Assembly: GCA_963678705.1 (NCBI GenBank)
Contig: OY783222.1
Location: 2,046,001 to 2,110,000, forward strand
Length of the DNA stretch: 64,000 nucleotides
DNA from: Panorpa germanica
Taxonomy: Eukaryota > Arthropoda > Insecta > Mecoptera > Panorpidae
Direction: 5' to 3'
How positions within the stretch are numbered: the first letter of the stretch is position 1; each line of letters begins with the position of its first letter. Positions 35,055 to 45,985 of the stretch are shown here, in pieces. The notes under the pieces were generated by a model, which saw only the letters and a program-made list of their open reading frames with translations, had not been told where the DNA came from and did no database searches. Made by a program: the position numbers and the translations under genes.

Positions 35055-35772
35055 CATCAATCCAAACGTACAGGGGTTTACAGAGGATATTTCAGTACGC
35101 GTCGTATATTTTATAATCTTCCAACGCACGTTTAGTCTTATAATTCAAATCCTTCTTTCGTACAATATATCTACGTCTTATTCTACCCTCGGTTCTTTAA
35201 TTAATCTCGCCCATCCACCCCCCACCCTTCTAACGTCGCCTAACAAAAACCCTTACCATTCATTTTAGGATCTCCATACATATACTGTTCTTCTTACATA
35301 TTCTTACTCATTCCTTCTTTTTTGTTAATAGGGTGGGTTTTTCTCACACCATGTGGCACTTGATAAAACCTTCCCTTTTATATACGGATGGGGTGGACGT
35401 TTGTAGAGGTATGGGGTTGCCGGTTAGAACATCTACCCTGTTGGCTGTGCTGTTCTGTTTCTTAACACCCTTCTCTTTATTTTATACTTCTCATTTATAT
35501 ATTTTGTGTAGGCAAGTGTCTACCATATTACAAATTAAGAAATTTTATATTTGTAGATGGATATTTCTTTTATTAAAAATTATTGATTTATTTGACTTTA
35601 TTTTCTTAGTTGATTTATTTATGAAATTAAAAATGGAAAGTTTTTTTTTTTTTGGTTTTAGATTTTAACCTGTATACCATAGTTAGTACACAGAATGAAT
35701 TCGGTTCCGAATGTTACCAGCGAAATCTGGTTAAAATAAAAATATTGCAAAAAAAGTATTTACTGATAAAGT
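35055..35772. other. Intergenic sequence with C-rich and G-rich islets
   Basis: CATCCACCCCCCACCCTTC near 35215 and a GGATGGGGTGGACG block near 35385. The 111-codon plus frame at 35333-35668 is hydrophobic and AT-driven, with no recognisable domain. Confidence 0.3.
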
Positions 35773-36110
35773 CAGAGGCGGCCTTGGGGGGTGGCAAGCA
35801 GGGCAACCGCCCGGGACCTCGCATTATCGCTCAACAACCCTCGCTGTACAAAAATTCATTACTATATATGTATTTGAATCTCGCGCCTCACTCATTAGAA
35901 ATCCCACTAGAATCACTGCGTATATCTTTTAAGGCATTCATGTACCTTAGTTTATCATCATTAATATTTGTCATCTTTGTGCTTGTTAACTTTTATAAAA
36001 TAACCAATATAAAATTATATTTCTCGTCAATTATCATCAAAAATACTTACTTACAATTTACATAACTTATACAAAGAACAAGTGCCTCGCAATGGCTAAG
36101 GCCGCTCCTG
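35773..36110 (+). mobile_element. Family H hAT-type MITE, copy 1
   Basis: The left end is CAGAGGCGGCCTTGG and the right end TAAGGCCGCTCCTG, its imperfect inverse. CAG at the outer tip of the left end fits the hAT superfamily. The 338-bp unit matches 47367-47768 along its length. The flanking 8-mers (GATAAAGT and CTTATTAT) do not match, so the target duplication has decayed or one end has moved. The frame at 35652-36065 is an artefact across the element. Confidence 0.8.
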
Positions 36111-36119
36111 CTTATTATA

Positions 36120-36225
36120 TCTAAACATTTTTACACCTTCCAAAAGAAAAAGAAAGACAAAACATGTAAATTTAAATCTCTACTGCTTCACTCCTCCTGC
36201 TACTCTCCTCCTCCCTATTAATATT
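36120..36225 (-). mobile_element. LINE lineage 1-like 3' fragment
   Basis: CTTCACTCCTCCTGCTACTC matches the pyrimidine-rich antisense 3' region at 52180-52205. Short and without coding content. Confidence 0.35.
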
Positions 36226-37598
36226 GATAGATAAAAGATTAAAATAAAATTAAAACTATACATTGTTTATCACTACTATTTTATTTAACAATATTATCAA
36301 ACAAATGAATATCACACAAGTCCAATCAATGACGCATGACGTCAGAGAAAAAGTGACTAAATAAGGACCTTAATAAATAATAAATAATGGGTGCCAAATT
36401 TCGAATGAATAATACCAAAGACATTGACACAACTCGTGTCACTATCTCGACGTATCCCTAGTTTAATTTAAACATGTCTTCTTCTAGAGCAATTCTTCCG
36501 AGATACACATCTGTACGCTGTGGTGGTATGTAGCACAAGCACTAGTATGAAGTGTTTTGATATAACATTTAATCTGCAATTAGTTTATTTAAGAAAACTA
36601 GATTCCAAACAAATTTGCAACGAGTTAACATCATATTTACACTTTGAAATAGGTAACGCTGAAGTACAGTACGCGTAGAAAACAAAACAGAACGAATAAC
36701 ACCTTTAACTCACTGCAAAGCGTTGTAGCTGTAATAAAGCGTTGTAATTATCTTGTTTATTAATATTTTCACACTATTTTAAAGGTTTCGTACAATAAAT
36801 GTAGCTTGTAACCGTTTAGTATCGTAGTTACTCTTAAGATACATTCTCCTTCCATCTTGGATTGAACTCTGACTTCTATCAAACAGTTTACCCGCTGCCT
36901 AATCTCTACCTAGTTACAATTTGGTATCTACGAGCTCGCAACTCAACAAACTATTCAAAAGTAAAGGTCTTGCAGGTAACTTACCATCGCTATTATTTAA
37001 TAACGCCGTAAAAGTCTGTGACAAGTTACACAGTAAACTTCACTACTTTTATACTGTCATTTTTCGTTTTTAAAACACTTTGTAATCACTTTATTCTTGA
37101 AAAGATATTCTTAAGAAGTATTGCAATTCTATTAAAGCAAAATAGGTTACTTTAAGATTTTAATAGCAATAAAAGGGTAATAAATAGGTACCCGCTAAAC
37201 ATAAAACACTGGTACTTAGTTTTATAGCTAGTTTAAAATCTTTCAATTCTTCAAAATCACTTCTTAAGATGATATAACCCTTGAAAAAGTGAACAAAACG
37301 TTGCATATTCGGTAAAATCATTCACGAAATCGGTAACTGTGTTAAAGGTAATACATTTTACGTAAAAAGCATGTTTTATAAACCATGAATGCAGGTAACC
37401 ATGCTTACTGGATATATTATAATAATTAAAAGTCGAAATTAATTATTTTCTTAAATATTTTCTAATTTGACGGTACTTCCAGTATAGCGTCGTTCAGTAA
37501 TTTACTCGAGATGAGTTCTTATATTAACCAAGTAATTATTATAAGATTCTGGGAGATCTTGTAGACAGGTATGGTCCATACAGTTACAAATAAATAAC
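36226..37598. other. AT-rich intergenic sequence
   Basis: No gene or repeat recognised. Confidence 0.5.
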
Positions 37599-37766
37599 AT
37601 GCACCAGAAGAACCAAGCAGCATCACCATCATCATCGGATACCAGCATGAGTTACCAAATCAGAAGTGGGATGAGATTCAACCAGTACACGGTACTGGTA
37701 CTGGTAGTGGTAGTACGACAAGAATTAGTGAAACGTATAGAAAATGTAAAGAACCAAGATAAGTAA
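37599..37766 (+). CDS. Small open frame, 55 codons
   Basis: Starts MHQKNQAASPSSSDTSMSYQ, has a short Val/Leu run (YTVLVLVVVV) and ends with a charged tail (QELVKRIENVKNQDK). Composition is more protein-like than the AT-rich flanks, but the Val/Leu run is produced by a GGTACT-type simple repeat at about 37688-37712. It may be a small protein, an exon or chance. Confidence 0.2.
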   Translation: MHQKNQAASPSSSDTSMSYQIRSGMRFNQYTVLVLVVVVRQELVKRIENVKNQDK

Positions 37767-38122
37767 ATGAACGAAATATCTTTAAAATGCTGATTAAAAT
37801 ATTTCTTAAGTATATATAAAATGTCAGAACTTGGAGTAAATTAAAAACATATTTACTCTTATTAAGGAAAAACCTTTTTCAAGTATTTGAAAAGCGTTTG
37901 ATAAAACTTTAATAATTAGAAGAAGCGTCACCTTGAAATGGATTAGACGGGAAGAGATTCTTAAGGTATCAGTCATTAGAGAGATTTAAGAAATAATTGA
38001 AATGTAGAGGAGTGTATCGTAAGAGTGTATCACCAAGCCAATTGCAGCATAAGAGAGGCTTTGAATTCGTTTGGTACACAATCCGGATCTGTGAACGCTT
38101 ACCTTCAATCTATAATAGTCCA

Positions 38123-38718
38123 AGATCCCAGGATCGGCAGACATCACTTATTTTCTGATCAACAAAATGTGTAAGATTGAGTAGTGTTAGTATGTACAAT
38201 GATCGTATGCCTACCTGCTAACTTGACCAGGCGGCCATTTTCCAGGTATCAGGTAATCAAGGTTTATGTCTCACTCACTCTCATGTGCACGGATAATGCT
38301 CTCTTGCTCCTACTCATAGCGGAATTAAAATTGGGTCTAGGGGATGTTTAGTCCTTTGATCGGCCTGTCCTCTTGCAAAACGTTATAAAATAGTTGTCTC
38401 GCTAACATATAAAATTGAATCATCAGAAAATAAGTAAGTCTGCAATGTAATACAAGGTATTGCAATACAACTATTTTACAAGAGGACAAATTGATTCAAC
38501 GGGCCAAACATCCCCTAGACCCAGTTTTAATTCCGCTATGAGTAGGAGCGAGAGGGCATTATCCGTGCGCATGAGAGTGAGTGAGATATAAACCTTGATT
38601 ATCTGATACATGGAAAATGGCCGCAGGTAAGCATATGATCATTGCACATACTAACACTACTCAATCTTACACATTTTATTCATTAGAAAATAACTTATGT
38701 CTACCGGCTCTGGGATCT
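38123..38718. mobile_element. Family F foldback element (596 bp)
   Basis: Two long arms (38123-38397 and 38467-38718) are inverted copies. They begin AGATCCCAGGATCGG (left) and AGATCCCAGAGCCGG (right, reverse strand). Shared inner blocks include AATTCCGCTATGAGTAGGAG and AATGGCCGC. A ~70-bp spacer contains a small piece of the outer arm (AGAAAATAAGTAAGTCTGC). The whole unit would fold into a long hairpin. Non-coding. No target duplication is obvious. Confidence 0.9.
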
Positions 38719-40127
38719 CACTCCATGTTACCTAATATATGCACAATTTTTTAATTTCTATTTCTAAATTCTTACCAATATTAACTTATATATTAAGAAA
38801 TTGTTTAAAAAGGCGTGCTATTTCTAAAAGCAACATTTTATTAATTAATAGACTACTATTATTCTTCTTCTTATCTTCCAAGCTGCGCCTAGTTCGTGGT
38901 TACAACATAAACACATTTTATCCATCTCTGTTTAATTACATATCTTTCAATTTATTTTACACCAAGCCACAATATCAATATCAATTCAAATACTATGAGA
39001 AATCTTTTAATAAAATTGCAACAGTTTTTTTATGAGTAGAATTTTTTAAAATTTCACATATTCGTGTTTAAAATTATTAATTGATAAGTATCCATTTCAC
39101 GTTAAAACTATTAACAGTTCATAAAATGTTAATATCGTGGAAGAGGAATTTCACTGAAATTTATTACATATTTAAGATTCACTGATGAACATAAAAATAA
39201 ATACCAGATGATCTGGTGTAAAAAACTTTGCTAAAGAGCCAGTTATATTGGAAATTTAACTACGAAATATATGTGCTATGGACAAATAAATATATTCCAT
39301 TCTTTTTTCTGCCATAAAGTTTTCCGCTACCATAAGTACTACCAAATTCCTAATGCCATAACTTAATCACCAGTGATTTAATTTCATTCCTTCGCTCTAA
39401 CCCGGGTACCCATTATGTAATTATAATTTCAAATAATATATATTTCAGATTGTAAAGATACGCCCACATAAAAAGAACAAATACTTAAAGAAACAAGCAG
39501 AAGCATGCCAGATGGATGTACAAAATTAAAAAACTACTGAAGAAAGAAAACTACCCGGAAATTAACAGGTGAATAAAACTTACACTTTATCGTCTCGCTG
39601 TAGGAACAGTGCTACCACTGTTGGACAAATATATACTACGTAAATGCCCTAGCCGGTGCTCGTAACCCTGAAGTAAGAATAACGTTTCGTCATGAGTTAA
39701 GTCTCGATGATATTTCACATTTATGCACTTGTACTCCTATACAACGAAAAAAGATAATATTTTAAATTATATAGAAAAATTTTGTTTGAAATCATATTTG
39801 CATAATATCATATATTTTAAAAGAAGAATAAAACAAATAAAGAAATAAAATATTCAATTAAGACGTCGCCAAACGTGGTAATAGAAATATTTATAGATAT
39901 ATGGTGAGCGACTGGGTGATTACAAAATATCGAAACGTTAATATGGTTATAATTTGGTTTATTTTCCTGTATTCCGGTAAAGATATTGTACATTTTTATC
40001 CTTTTACGCAAAAGCGTACTCATAATGCATTGTAGGAACACCTTTACAGGTAAAAAACTGTATGAATGAAACATATATTTATATATTGGGTACTTTGAGG
40101 CAAGACTTAACGCACTGTTAAGGGCGG
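38719..40127. other. AT-rich intergenic sequence
   Basis: A ~300-bp tract at 39430-39730 is somewhat less AT-rich and reads RHELSLDDISHLCTCTPIQR in one frame. This is loosely like a LINE ORF2 tail but too short to call. Confidence 0.35.
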
Positions 40128-40797
40128 GAGGGGGATGGTTAAGGTAATTATTGTACAACATATTAAGTTTATTGTGTAAAAATTTGAAGTCGATTGGAGT
40201 AAAACTATCGAAGATATAGAGTTTTAAGTCTTCACCTCTTCTTGTTACTTTAAAACTTTTAAATGCGGTTTCTCGTACTTAGCTTTGGAGTTGGTGCCCT
40301 CTCCAGCTCAAAATCTACTGGACCGATTCTTTTGAAATTTTGCACACTTTCTCTTTTCATAAATGCCGAGGTAACACTGTCGAGTTTTTTTTTTTTTTAT
40401 AATTTTAACATATTTTAAAATAACAAAGTTTCTGATTTTTTTCATAAAAAATCTGTATTTTGACTTTTAATTGCTGTAAAAAATTGAAAAATCAATAAAA
40501 ATAGAAAAACTTGACAGCGTTATCTGCAGAAACTTATCAACTAATCAAATCATTTTGGTTCTTCGATTTCAGAAAATCCAATGATGAGTTATGAGGGGCA
40601 CCGCAATGTTACTTTTTTTCGTAACGTCTGTGTAGATTCGCTGTCAATGCCTCATTTATTGATATTTATTTATGAAAACTTCACAAAGTATTCTTCAAAT
40701 GTTATTTTATCATGTAGTAATTATAGAAATAATTATATAACAACTGTATCGTCAAAAAACATTATCGAAATTATGCTTCTTTTTTATCGTTTTGACC
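40128..40797 (+). mobile_element. Family A element, copy 5
   Basis: Nearly full length. The left end GGGGGATGGTTAAGG fits the terminal motif and the right end is ATCGTTTTGACC. The frame from 40584 covers the same peptide as in copies 1 and 7, then runs into the flank. Confidence 0.85.
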
Positions 40798-40852
40798 GTT
40801 TAAGATAATTTCCTTACTGTTGTAAAAAAATAGAGATAATACCATTGAATAA

Positions 40853-41017
40853 TTGGTTTTCTGGAATACCCTGTTTATAACGCATGTAAACATCCAATAT
40901 AAACAAAACACGACCTCCTGGTGTAAGGCAATATCGCAGGTTTCGTTGCAGACGACAGAAGATGAGCATGGGACCAGCAGACGTGTGGTGGTAAAGTACG
41001 AGCAGTTCTGCAGATGA
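40853..41017 (+). pseudogene. Unidentified coding-like fragment
   Basis: A 54-residue frame without a Met ends in TGA and includes NTTSWCKAISQVSLQTTEDE and GTSRRVVVKYEQFCR. It is GC-richer than the flanks. It begins 55 bp after family A copy 5, outside that element. It looks like the tail of a real or transposon protein, but I do not recognise the family. Opposite-strand frames (40771-41063) are probably shadows. Confidence 0.3.
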
Positions 41018-41359
41018 GTTGACGACAAGCCAAGCATGACCGACGCGTATGATGTTCTGTCATTATATTATTTTATTCACAGAGGCTATAATTTGTCATG
41101 TTACTGCGGTATATATTGTACCCACAAAAAAATAATTACCTTACATACGAGTATATATGTATATTTATTTATAAAAACAGAGTTTTGTACATTTGCGATA
41201 AATTGCGAAAAAAGTATACTCAAATTGATGAAAGAAGCATCATGTATTGAATGCTAGTTGAGGATTGATAGTGACAAGAAGATAAAGGGTTTGCGGGAGG
41301 ACGCAGGTGAAGGTAGAGCAAAGACAGAGAAACTGTTACAATAACCAAAAAAAGTTAAA

Positions 41360-41470
41360 ATGATGATGAAGAGTTTAAATTCAACACTCATGCTATGTTT
41401 GCCTCGTTGTGCTTGGTATTGTGGGCAAGTTACTAGGAGATGATGGCCTGTCATTTGCGTCTGACACGCG
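41360..41470 (-). mobile_element. LINE lineage 3, ORF2 fragment
   Basis: Minus-strand TGHHLLVTCPQYQAQRGKHS matches HNLLVTCPQYQTQRTKH at 43828-43990. This is the H-x5-C part of the C-terminal Cys/His motif of a non-LTR ORF2. The match fades after the basic residues. Confidence 0.6.
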
Positions 41471-42149
41471 TTGATACGACCAATCTAATGTGTTTTACAA
41501 TTTGTACAATACCACTTCAAATATTCTCAATATGTGCAGAGAAAGAAAATGCGGAACTAACTATCTTCTTAAGTAAATAGATAAGAAATTGATTAGACAA
41601 AATCATAATAAATATGACAAGTATATACTTCTTGTTAAAAAGTTAAAAGTACAACATTTTTTCTAATTAAAAGTTCAAAATCTAATAAAGTTTCAAGAAA
41701 TCCAATTTATATATCAAAAGATTACTAGTTTAATTGGAAATCTGATAAAAATAAGAAAAAAATTATCTTTAGTTTAGTTAGAACATTCCTGATGATATTC
41801 CTGAAGGTGGTAAGAAAATTAACAACTAAAAATATTCATCATAATCTTAATGTTACAGAAATTAAATTTCTTTGAATACTTGCTCAAGTACACTGTTAAT
41901 TATAAGTCAATTTTAATCAAATTAAGACTGGATTAAATTTGTAACAATAGCACTGTAGTGTAATAGGTAATTCAGTAATGGATGACGTTCATAGAAAATA
42001 TATATTCAGTGGTATTTATGTCGAGTCTATGAAATTGTAAGGAATCCTTTTTTGACACTAAATATTTTATTTCTTATAAAAATAATATTTAAAGCTGTAG
42101 CAACGAAGTATCCCTCTGCACGTAGTATATATTGCAAAGAACTTTATTC
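41471..42149. other. AT-rich intergenic sequence
   Basis: Nothing recognised. Confidence 0.5.
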
Positions 42150-42775
42150 CCTTTTTTGCATTTAAAAGAAGAGATTAAGATGGAGGACAGAGGAGAAATA
42201 AGAAATAAATCAAGAAATATATTAGATAAAGAACATAGTTGCAGATAATCACGTAAAAATTTAGAAAACACTCGATATCCTAACTTGAATAAACTTGTTG
42301 ATCCAAATTTTCCCAAACAACTCAGTGTTGATCATGCTTCAGACTCTAAATAAAAAAACAAGAAGGAGTGTGAAAGAGTTAAGATTATTACGAAAGGAAC
42401 AGAATGGTGACAGAAGAGGTAGAGAAGTGTAAAGGTATCTAAAAGAAAGGGGAATAGCATCGGGAAAGTATGCCACTAATTGAACGAGCAAAGTGTGAGA
42501 AAGAGAGATTCTTAACTGAAGAGAACAATAAGGAGGCAGGAAGAATCGCTTGATTTGGATTGAGAAATAATGAGAAAAGAAGCGGATATTGTAAAAAAGG
42601 TGAGAGAAGGTCTTGCGGATTGTGTAAGATGCTGGAGAATGTGAGAGCAAGGTAGACAACAAAAAAGAAAGAGAGAAATTGTTGAAAGGAGGTAGAGAAG
42701 GAAGAAAATTGATGGCGGAAGTACAGAAACGAAGGAATGAAGCAGAATGAGATACGAAACAAATTTAATTTGGAG
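42150..42775 (+). mobile_element. LINE lineage 1, decayed ORF2 C-terminus
   Basis: Purine-rich. With frame changes allowed it reads GLRNNEKRSGYCKKGERRSC and GREGRKLMAEVQKRR, in the order of the intact copy's FRLGNEEKGNRYWEKSEERK and EGKRWMAEIVRRK. Stops and indels are throughout. Long minus-strand frames (42339-42762) are side effects of the purine bias. Confidence 0.6.
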
Positions 42776-43827
42776 GAAATAATATTTTAAATTAAGATTT
42801 TTATTCTAACATATATTATTTGATTTTCTTTACCTAACAACTTTAATGACTTTGAAGTTGGTGGTATTTTGAAGACAAGTTCGTTCTAGCTATACTTTTA
42901 CATCTGGAAGGGCTATGAAGGATTTTCATGACTCTATTGCCATTCTCATATTCTTCGGTTCGTCTTCATTCTTTTTATTTATTTTTTACTTTTCTTTTTT
43001 TAAATTTATTTGTATATAAAAGTATTCAGCAATGTTCATATTATTGTATCTGTTGTATGTTTAATTAGTATTTTACAATCTGAATGCATTGTATTATTTT
43101 GTATAGTCTTGTTTAGTAAAATTAACTTATTTGCAGTTGAAGTATTGCCCGGGCAAGAGCAGGGACGCGAGGGGTTTGAGCTACAAATTTTATTCAATAT
43201 TTTTTGTTTTATTAAATAAGACTAAATGTTATGATGTTTTAATTTTATTATACTCTTAACTTGTATTAGTTGCTAAAACTTTAACAAAATAAGATATACA
43301 TTTCTTCTCAATGCTACATAAACTCTAATTGCTAAATCTTCAAGATTGAAAGAGACAACACATACAGATACCACTAGTTCTGTACTCTTTTCTTTCACGT
43401 TTCATAGAATAAATTCAATGACTGCCGCGAGGATTAGTGCACGTTTACCTTAAATATGGTGATGTCAGTCGATTACACTTGTTATCTCAGTAGATTCGCA
43501 GCGATCTACCTTTTAATCTTTGTCTTTTCTTTTCCATGTTTGATAGAGTATTTATTTCCAATTAATCTTTAAAAAGGATGTCTTAAGTTTCCTTAATTCG
43601 TAAAATGCTCTACTAAAGAAGTTTTACGCGTATGTTAATGGACAAAAGGATAGATTTATTAAGTGTATATTTACAAGTGAAATATTTACAAAATGTTAAT
43701 AATTATTAAAAAGCCTCAATGAGTAGGAGGGTCGCGGTGGGATGCTGAGAAGGGTCTGGAGACGCCATTGGTGGTAGTAACATTGTTAGTTTACTTAACA
43801 TTACTATGTTAAATACAAATAACAGTC
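42776..43827. other. AT-rich intergenic sequence
   Basis: Nothing recognised. Confidence 0.5.
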
Positions 43828-44038
43828 CATAATCTACTAGTAACCTGCCCACAATATCAAACACAAAGAACAAAACACATCAATGATGAACTAAAGGACA
43901 TATTTTCAGGCAATACAGAAAAAAATCAAAAAGTTCTGGAATTTCTTAATGATATAAATATAATAAACCAAATTCATAACTTCAGACGAATATGACCTTG
44001 TTGTTCGCCTCAATCGCCTCAAATTGTAAAAAAAAAAA
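43828..44038 (+). mobile_element. LINE lineage 3, truncated 3' end with poly(A)
   Basis: From HNLLVTCPQYQTQRTKH the frame runs 55 codons without interruption to TGA at 43992-43994. A 33-bp 3' UTR and a run of about 12 A follow. It is 5'-truncated within the Cys/His motif. Its intact frame suggests a fairly recent insertion. A Helitron begins seven bases after the A-run. Confidence 0.75.
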
Positions 44039-44044
44039 ACATTA

Positions 44045-44390
44045 TCTTAATATATATAAATTACGTGTCACGTTGTATGTCCGCGATGGACTCCTAAACT
44101 ACTTAACCGATTTTAATCAAATTTGTACACCGGGTGCAGTTTGATCCAACTTGAAAGATAGGATAGCTTACATCTCAATTTATGATTGCAATATTATCTT
44201 ATTGCAAATTATTTGTCTATTAATTATCTGTATATGACATATGACATCTGGCGACGATGATGGCGACATCTGTTGACTAGATTGAGTAAATATTCTGTTG
44301 ACTAGATTGAGTAAATATTCAATAGATGGCGCTATGCAATGTAATATGACAAAAACGTTAGACACAGCAACGCGTGGCCGGGACAGCTAG
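44045..44390 (+). mobile_element. Non-autonomous Helitron (346 bp)
   Basis: Begins TCTTAATATATATAAATTAC and ends GGCCGGGACAGCTAG, with the diagnostic 5' TC and 3' CTAG. It lies between A (44044) and T (44391), the canonical Helitron target, with no duplication. The body carries CACGTTGTATGTCCGCGATG and AACCGATTTTAATCAAATTT, of a type common in arthropod Helitron ends. No Rep/helicase remains. I see no convincing 3' hairpin. AGATGGCGC lies at 44324-44332. Confidence 0.85.
44270..44319 (+). repeat. Two exact 25-bp tandem units inside the Helitron
   Basis: CTGTTGACTAGATTGAGTAA plus AATATT-type end, repeated back to back without a mismatch. The duplication is probably recent. Confidence 0.95.

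Positions 44391-44419
<29 letters not shown>
44391..44419. repeat. (TA)n microsatellite
   Basis: A run of TA directly at the Helitron 3' end. Confidence 0.9.
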
Positions 44420-44422
<3 letters not shown>

Positions 44423-45030
44423 AGACTCACAAAAGCAGTTGATTTATATTTGATGTTCAAGACTCTAAAAGCCTCACAAAAATAATACCTTTATTACTAA
44501 TCTGTATCAATAAAGGTCTCCCATTCTTGTACAATCACCAATTTCTTTCAATGTTGCATTACTTCAAAGAGAAAGTTATGATAACAACAAAGCCAAAGTA
44601 ACTTTTAATAAAGTAGTGCAATTTAATATATGCATCTCTTTCTAATTACTATGCTAGACCAATATGATTAACAGGGACATATGTATCGCAGCAGCATAGA
44701 AAGAAATCTATTGATCTATTTGGTGTTAATTATCATATACTTTTTAACAACCCTATATTCTGATGAAGGGTGTTTAAAAGGGCACAAGGGGTAGGGAATG
44801 AAGTAGGTTTTTAGAAAAGGGGTGTTTTTAAGAGATGAAAAATAAGGGAACGAGGTTTTTCTTAACTCTACGGTTTCGTTCAAATATCTCACCCCTTCCC
44901 CCTTTTCATTCTCATTCCACCCCTACTCTCTCTCATGCTGTAATAGCAGAGTATACGCAGATGTCATTATTAAAAGTACTACCCATTCTGCTAAAAAATG
45001 CTAATCAATAATGAGCGAATCCTTTTTCCA

Positions 45031-45033
<3 letters not shown>
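44420..45033. other. AT-rich sequence with a GC-richer islet
   Basis: At 44755-44940, G-rich then C-rich blocks with GAGGTTTTTCTTAACTC and CACCCCTTCCCCC. No gene seen. Confidence 0.35.

Positions 45034-45067
<34 letters not shown>
45034..45067. repeat. (TA)n microsatellite
   Basis: An uninterrupted TA run of about 34 bp between two GC-richer islets. Confidence 0.9.
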
Positions 45068-45070
<3 letters not shown>

Positions 45071-45570
45071 GGCAGCTCTATACATCTTAGTATACGTACA
45101 CTCGTATATTTTCTCGTCTACACTACCTTCTTAGACATGGTTCGGATTGACGCTCTCCATGTATATGTATATTCGTACTATATGAGATAGATCTTAGGAA
45201 TGAGGTGTTGGTGACGGATGAGAGGGAGGAGGGAGAGGGGATGGGTGGATGGGAGTGATATTTTTTAACCCCCTGTAGATTCATCGTCCTGCAAGGGGTG
45301 GTATGTTGTCTCCCTTTCTTTTCTTTTACTTCCAATTGTGGCATATACGAACTCCACTGAATGTTCAATGTTGTTTCCATATGCAAATGAGTACAGTCAC
45401 TGTCAATAATTAAATTCGGGAAAAAATTATTTTTTGGATTTACTGTTTAATGATCCTATAGATTCATTTATATTTTTATCTATGGAATAGACTGTAGATA
45501 ATTTATTTATTAACATTGAGATCGTCACTCGAAGTGTTACCAATTAAATATGCTGTAATTTTATCAGTTA
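45068..45570. other. Intergenic sequence with a GC-richer islet
   Basis: 45185-45310 has G-rich (GAGGGAGGAGGGAGAGGGG) and CCCCCTGTAG blocks. The minus frame 45123-45386 crosses it and shows no known domain. Confidence 0.35.
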
Positions 45571-45919
45571 CTAGAGTTTACCCCTGTTGCAAAGCGAAGT
45601 CTTTTTGGCGTGTATGATTTGAAACCAATAAAATAATTCGTAATTACATTTCATATTTAACTCTATTTTTAAATTGAAATAATAAACTCGCACAATAATA
45701 AAATAATTAAAAAAATATTTTCAATTTATGCGTTATTTGACCAATTTTTTTTAAAAAATTTAGGATTTTTTTTTCGATTCGTAAATAAGTTACACAGGTT
45801 AGCCTATATACAAAATTTCAAGCACAATTTTTACAATTTTTTTCTAATTACGGATTATTTTATTGGATTCAAATCATACACGCCAAAAAGACGTCGCATC
45901 GCGACGGGGGTATACTCTG

Positions 45920-45920
<1 letters not shown>
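45571..45920. mobile_element. Family G MITE, TA-flanked, ~74-bp TIRs
   Basis: The left arm (CTAGAGTTTACCCC, then GTCTTTTTGGCGTGTATGAT) and the right arm (reverse strand TCAGAGTATACCCC, then the same) match for about 74 bp with few changes. TA stands on both sides (45569-45570 and 45921-45922), as for Tc1/mariner-type insertions. 350 bp, no coding frame. The right flank is a TA microsatellite. Confidence 0.85.

Positions 45921-45979
<59 letters not shown>
45921..45979. repeat. (TA)n microsatellite
   Basis: About 59 bp of TA with one TG interruption. Confidence 0.9.

Positions 45980-45985
<6 letters not shown>

Noticed and set aside
35333-36065. Two overlapping plus-strand frames of 111 and 137 codons
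   Set aside because: The first is AT-driven hydrophobic sequence; the second runs through the family H MITE.
42339-42762. Two long minus-strand frames of 107 codons
   Set aside because: They are Phe/Ser/Leu-rich shadows of a purine-rich LINE relic on the plus strand. The same applies to 15924-16249 and 16530-16970, apart from the GC-richer islet noted.
44391-44419. TA run considered as part of the Helitron 3' end
   Set aside because: The element ends in CTAG at 44390 with T next, matching the A|T target rule, so the TA run is flank.
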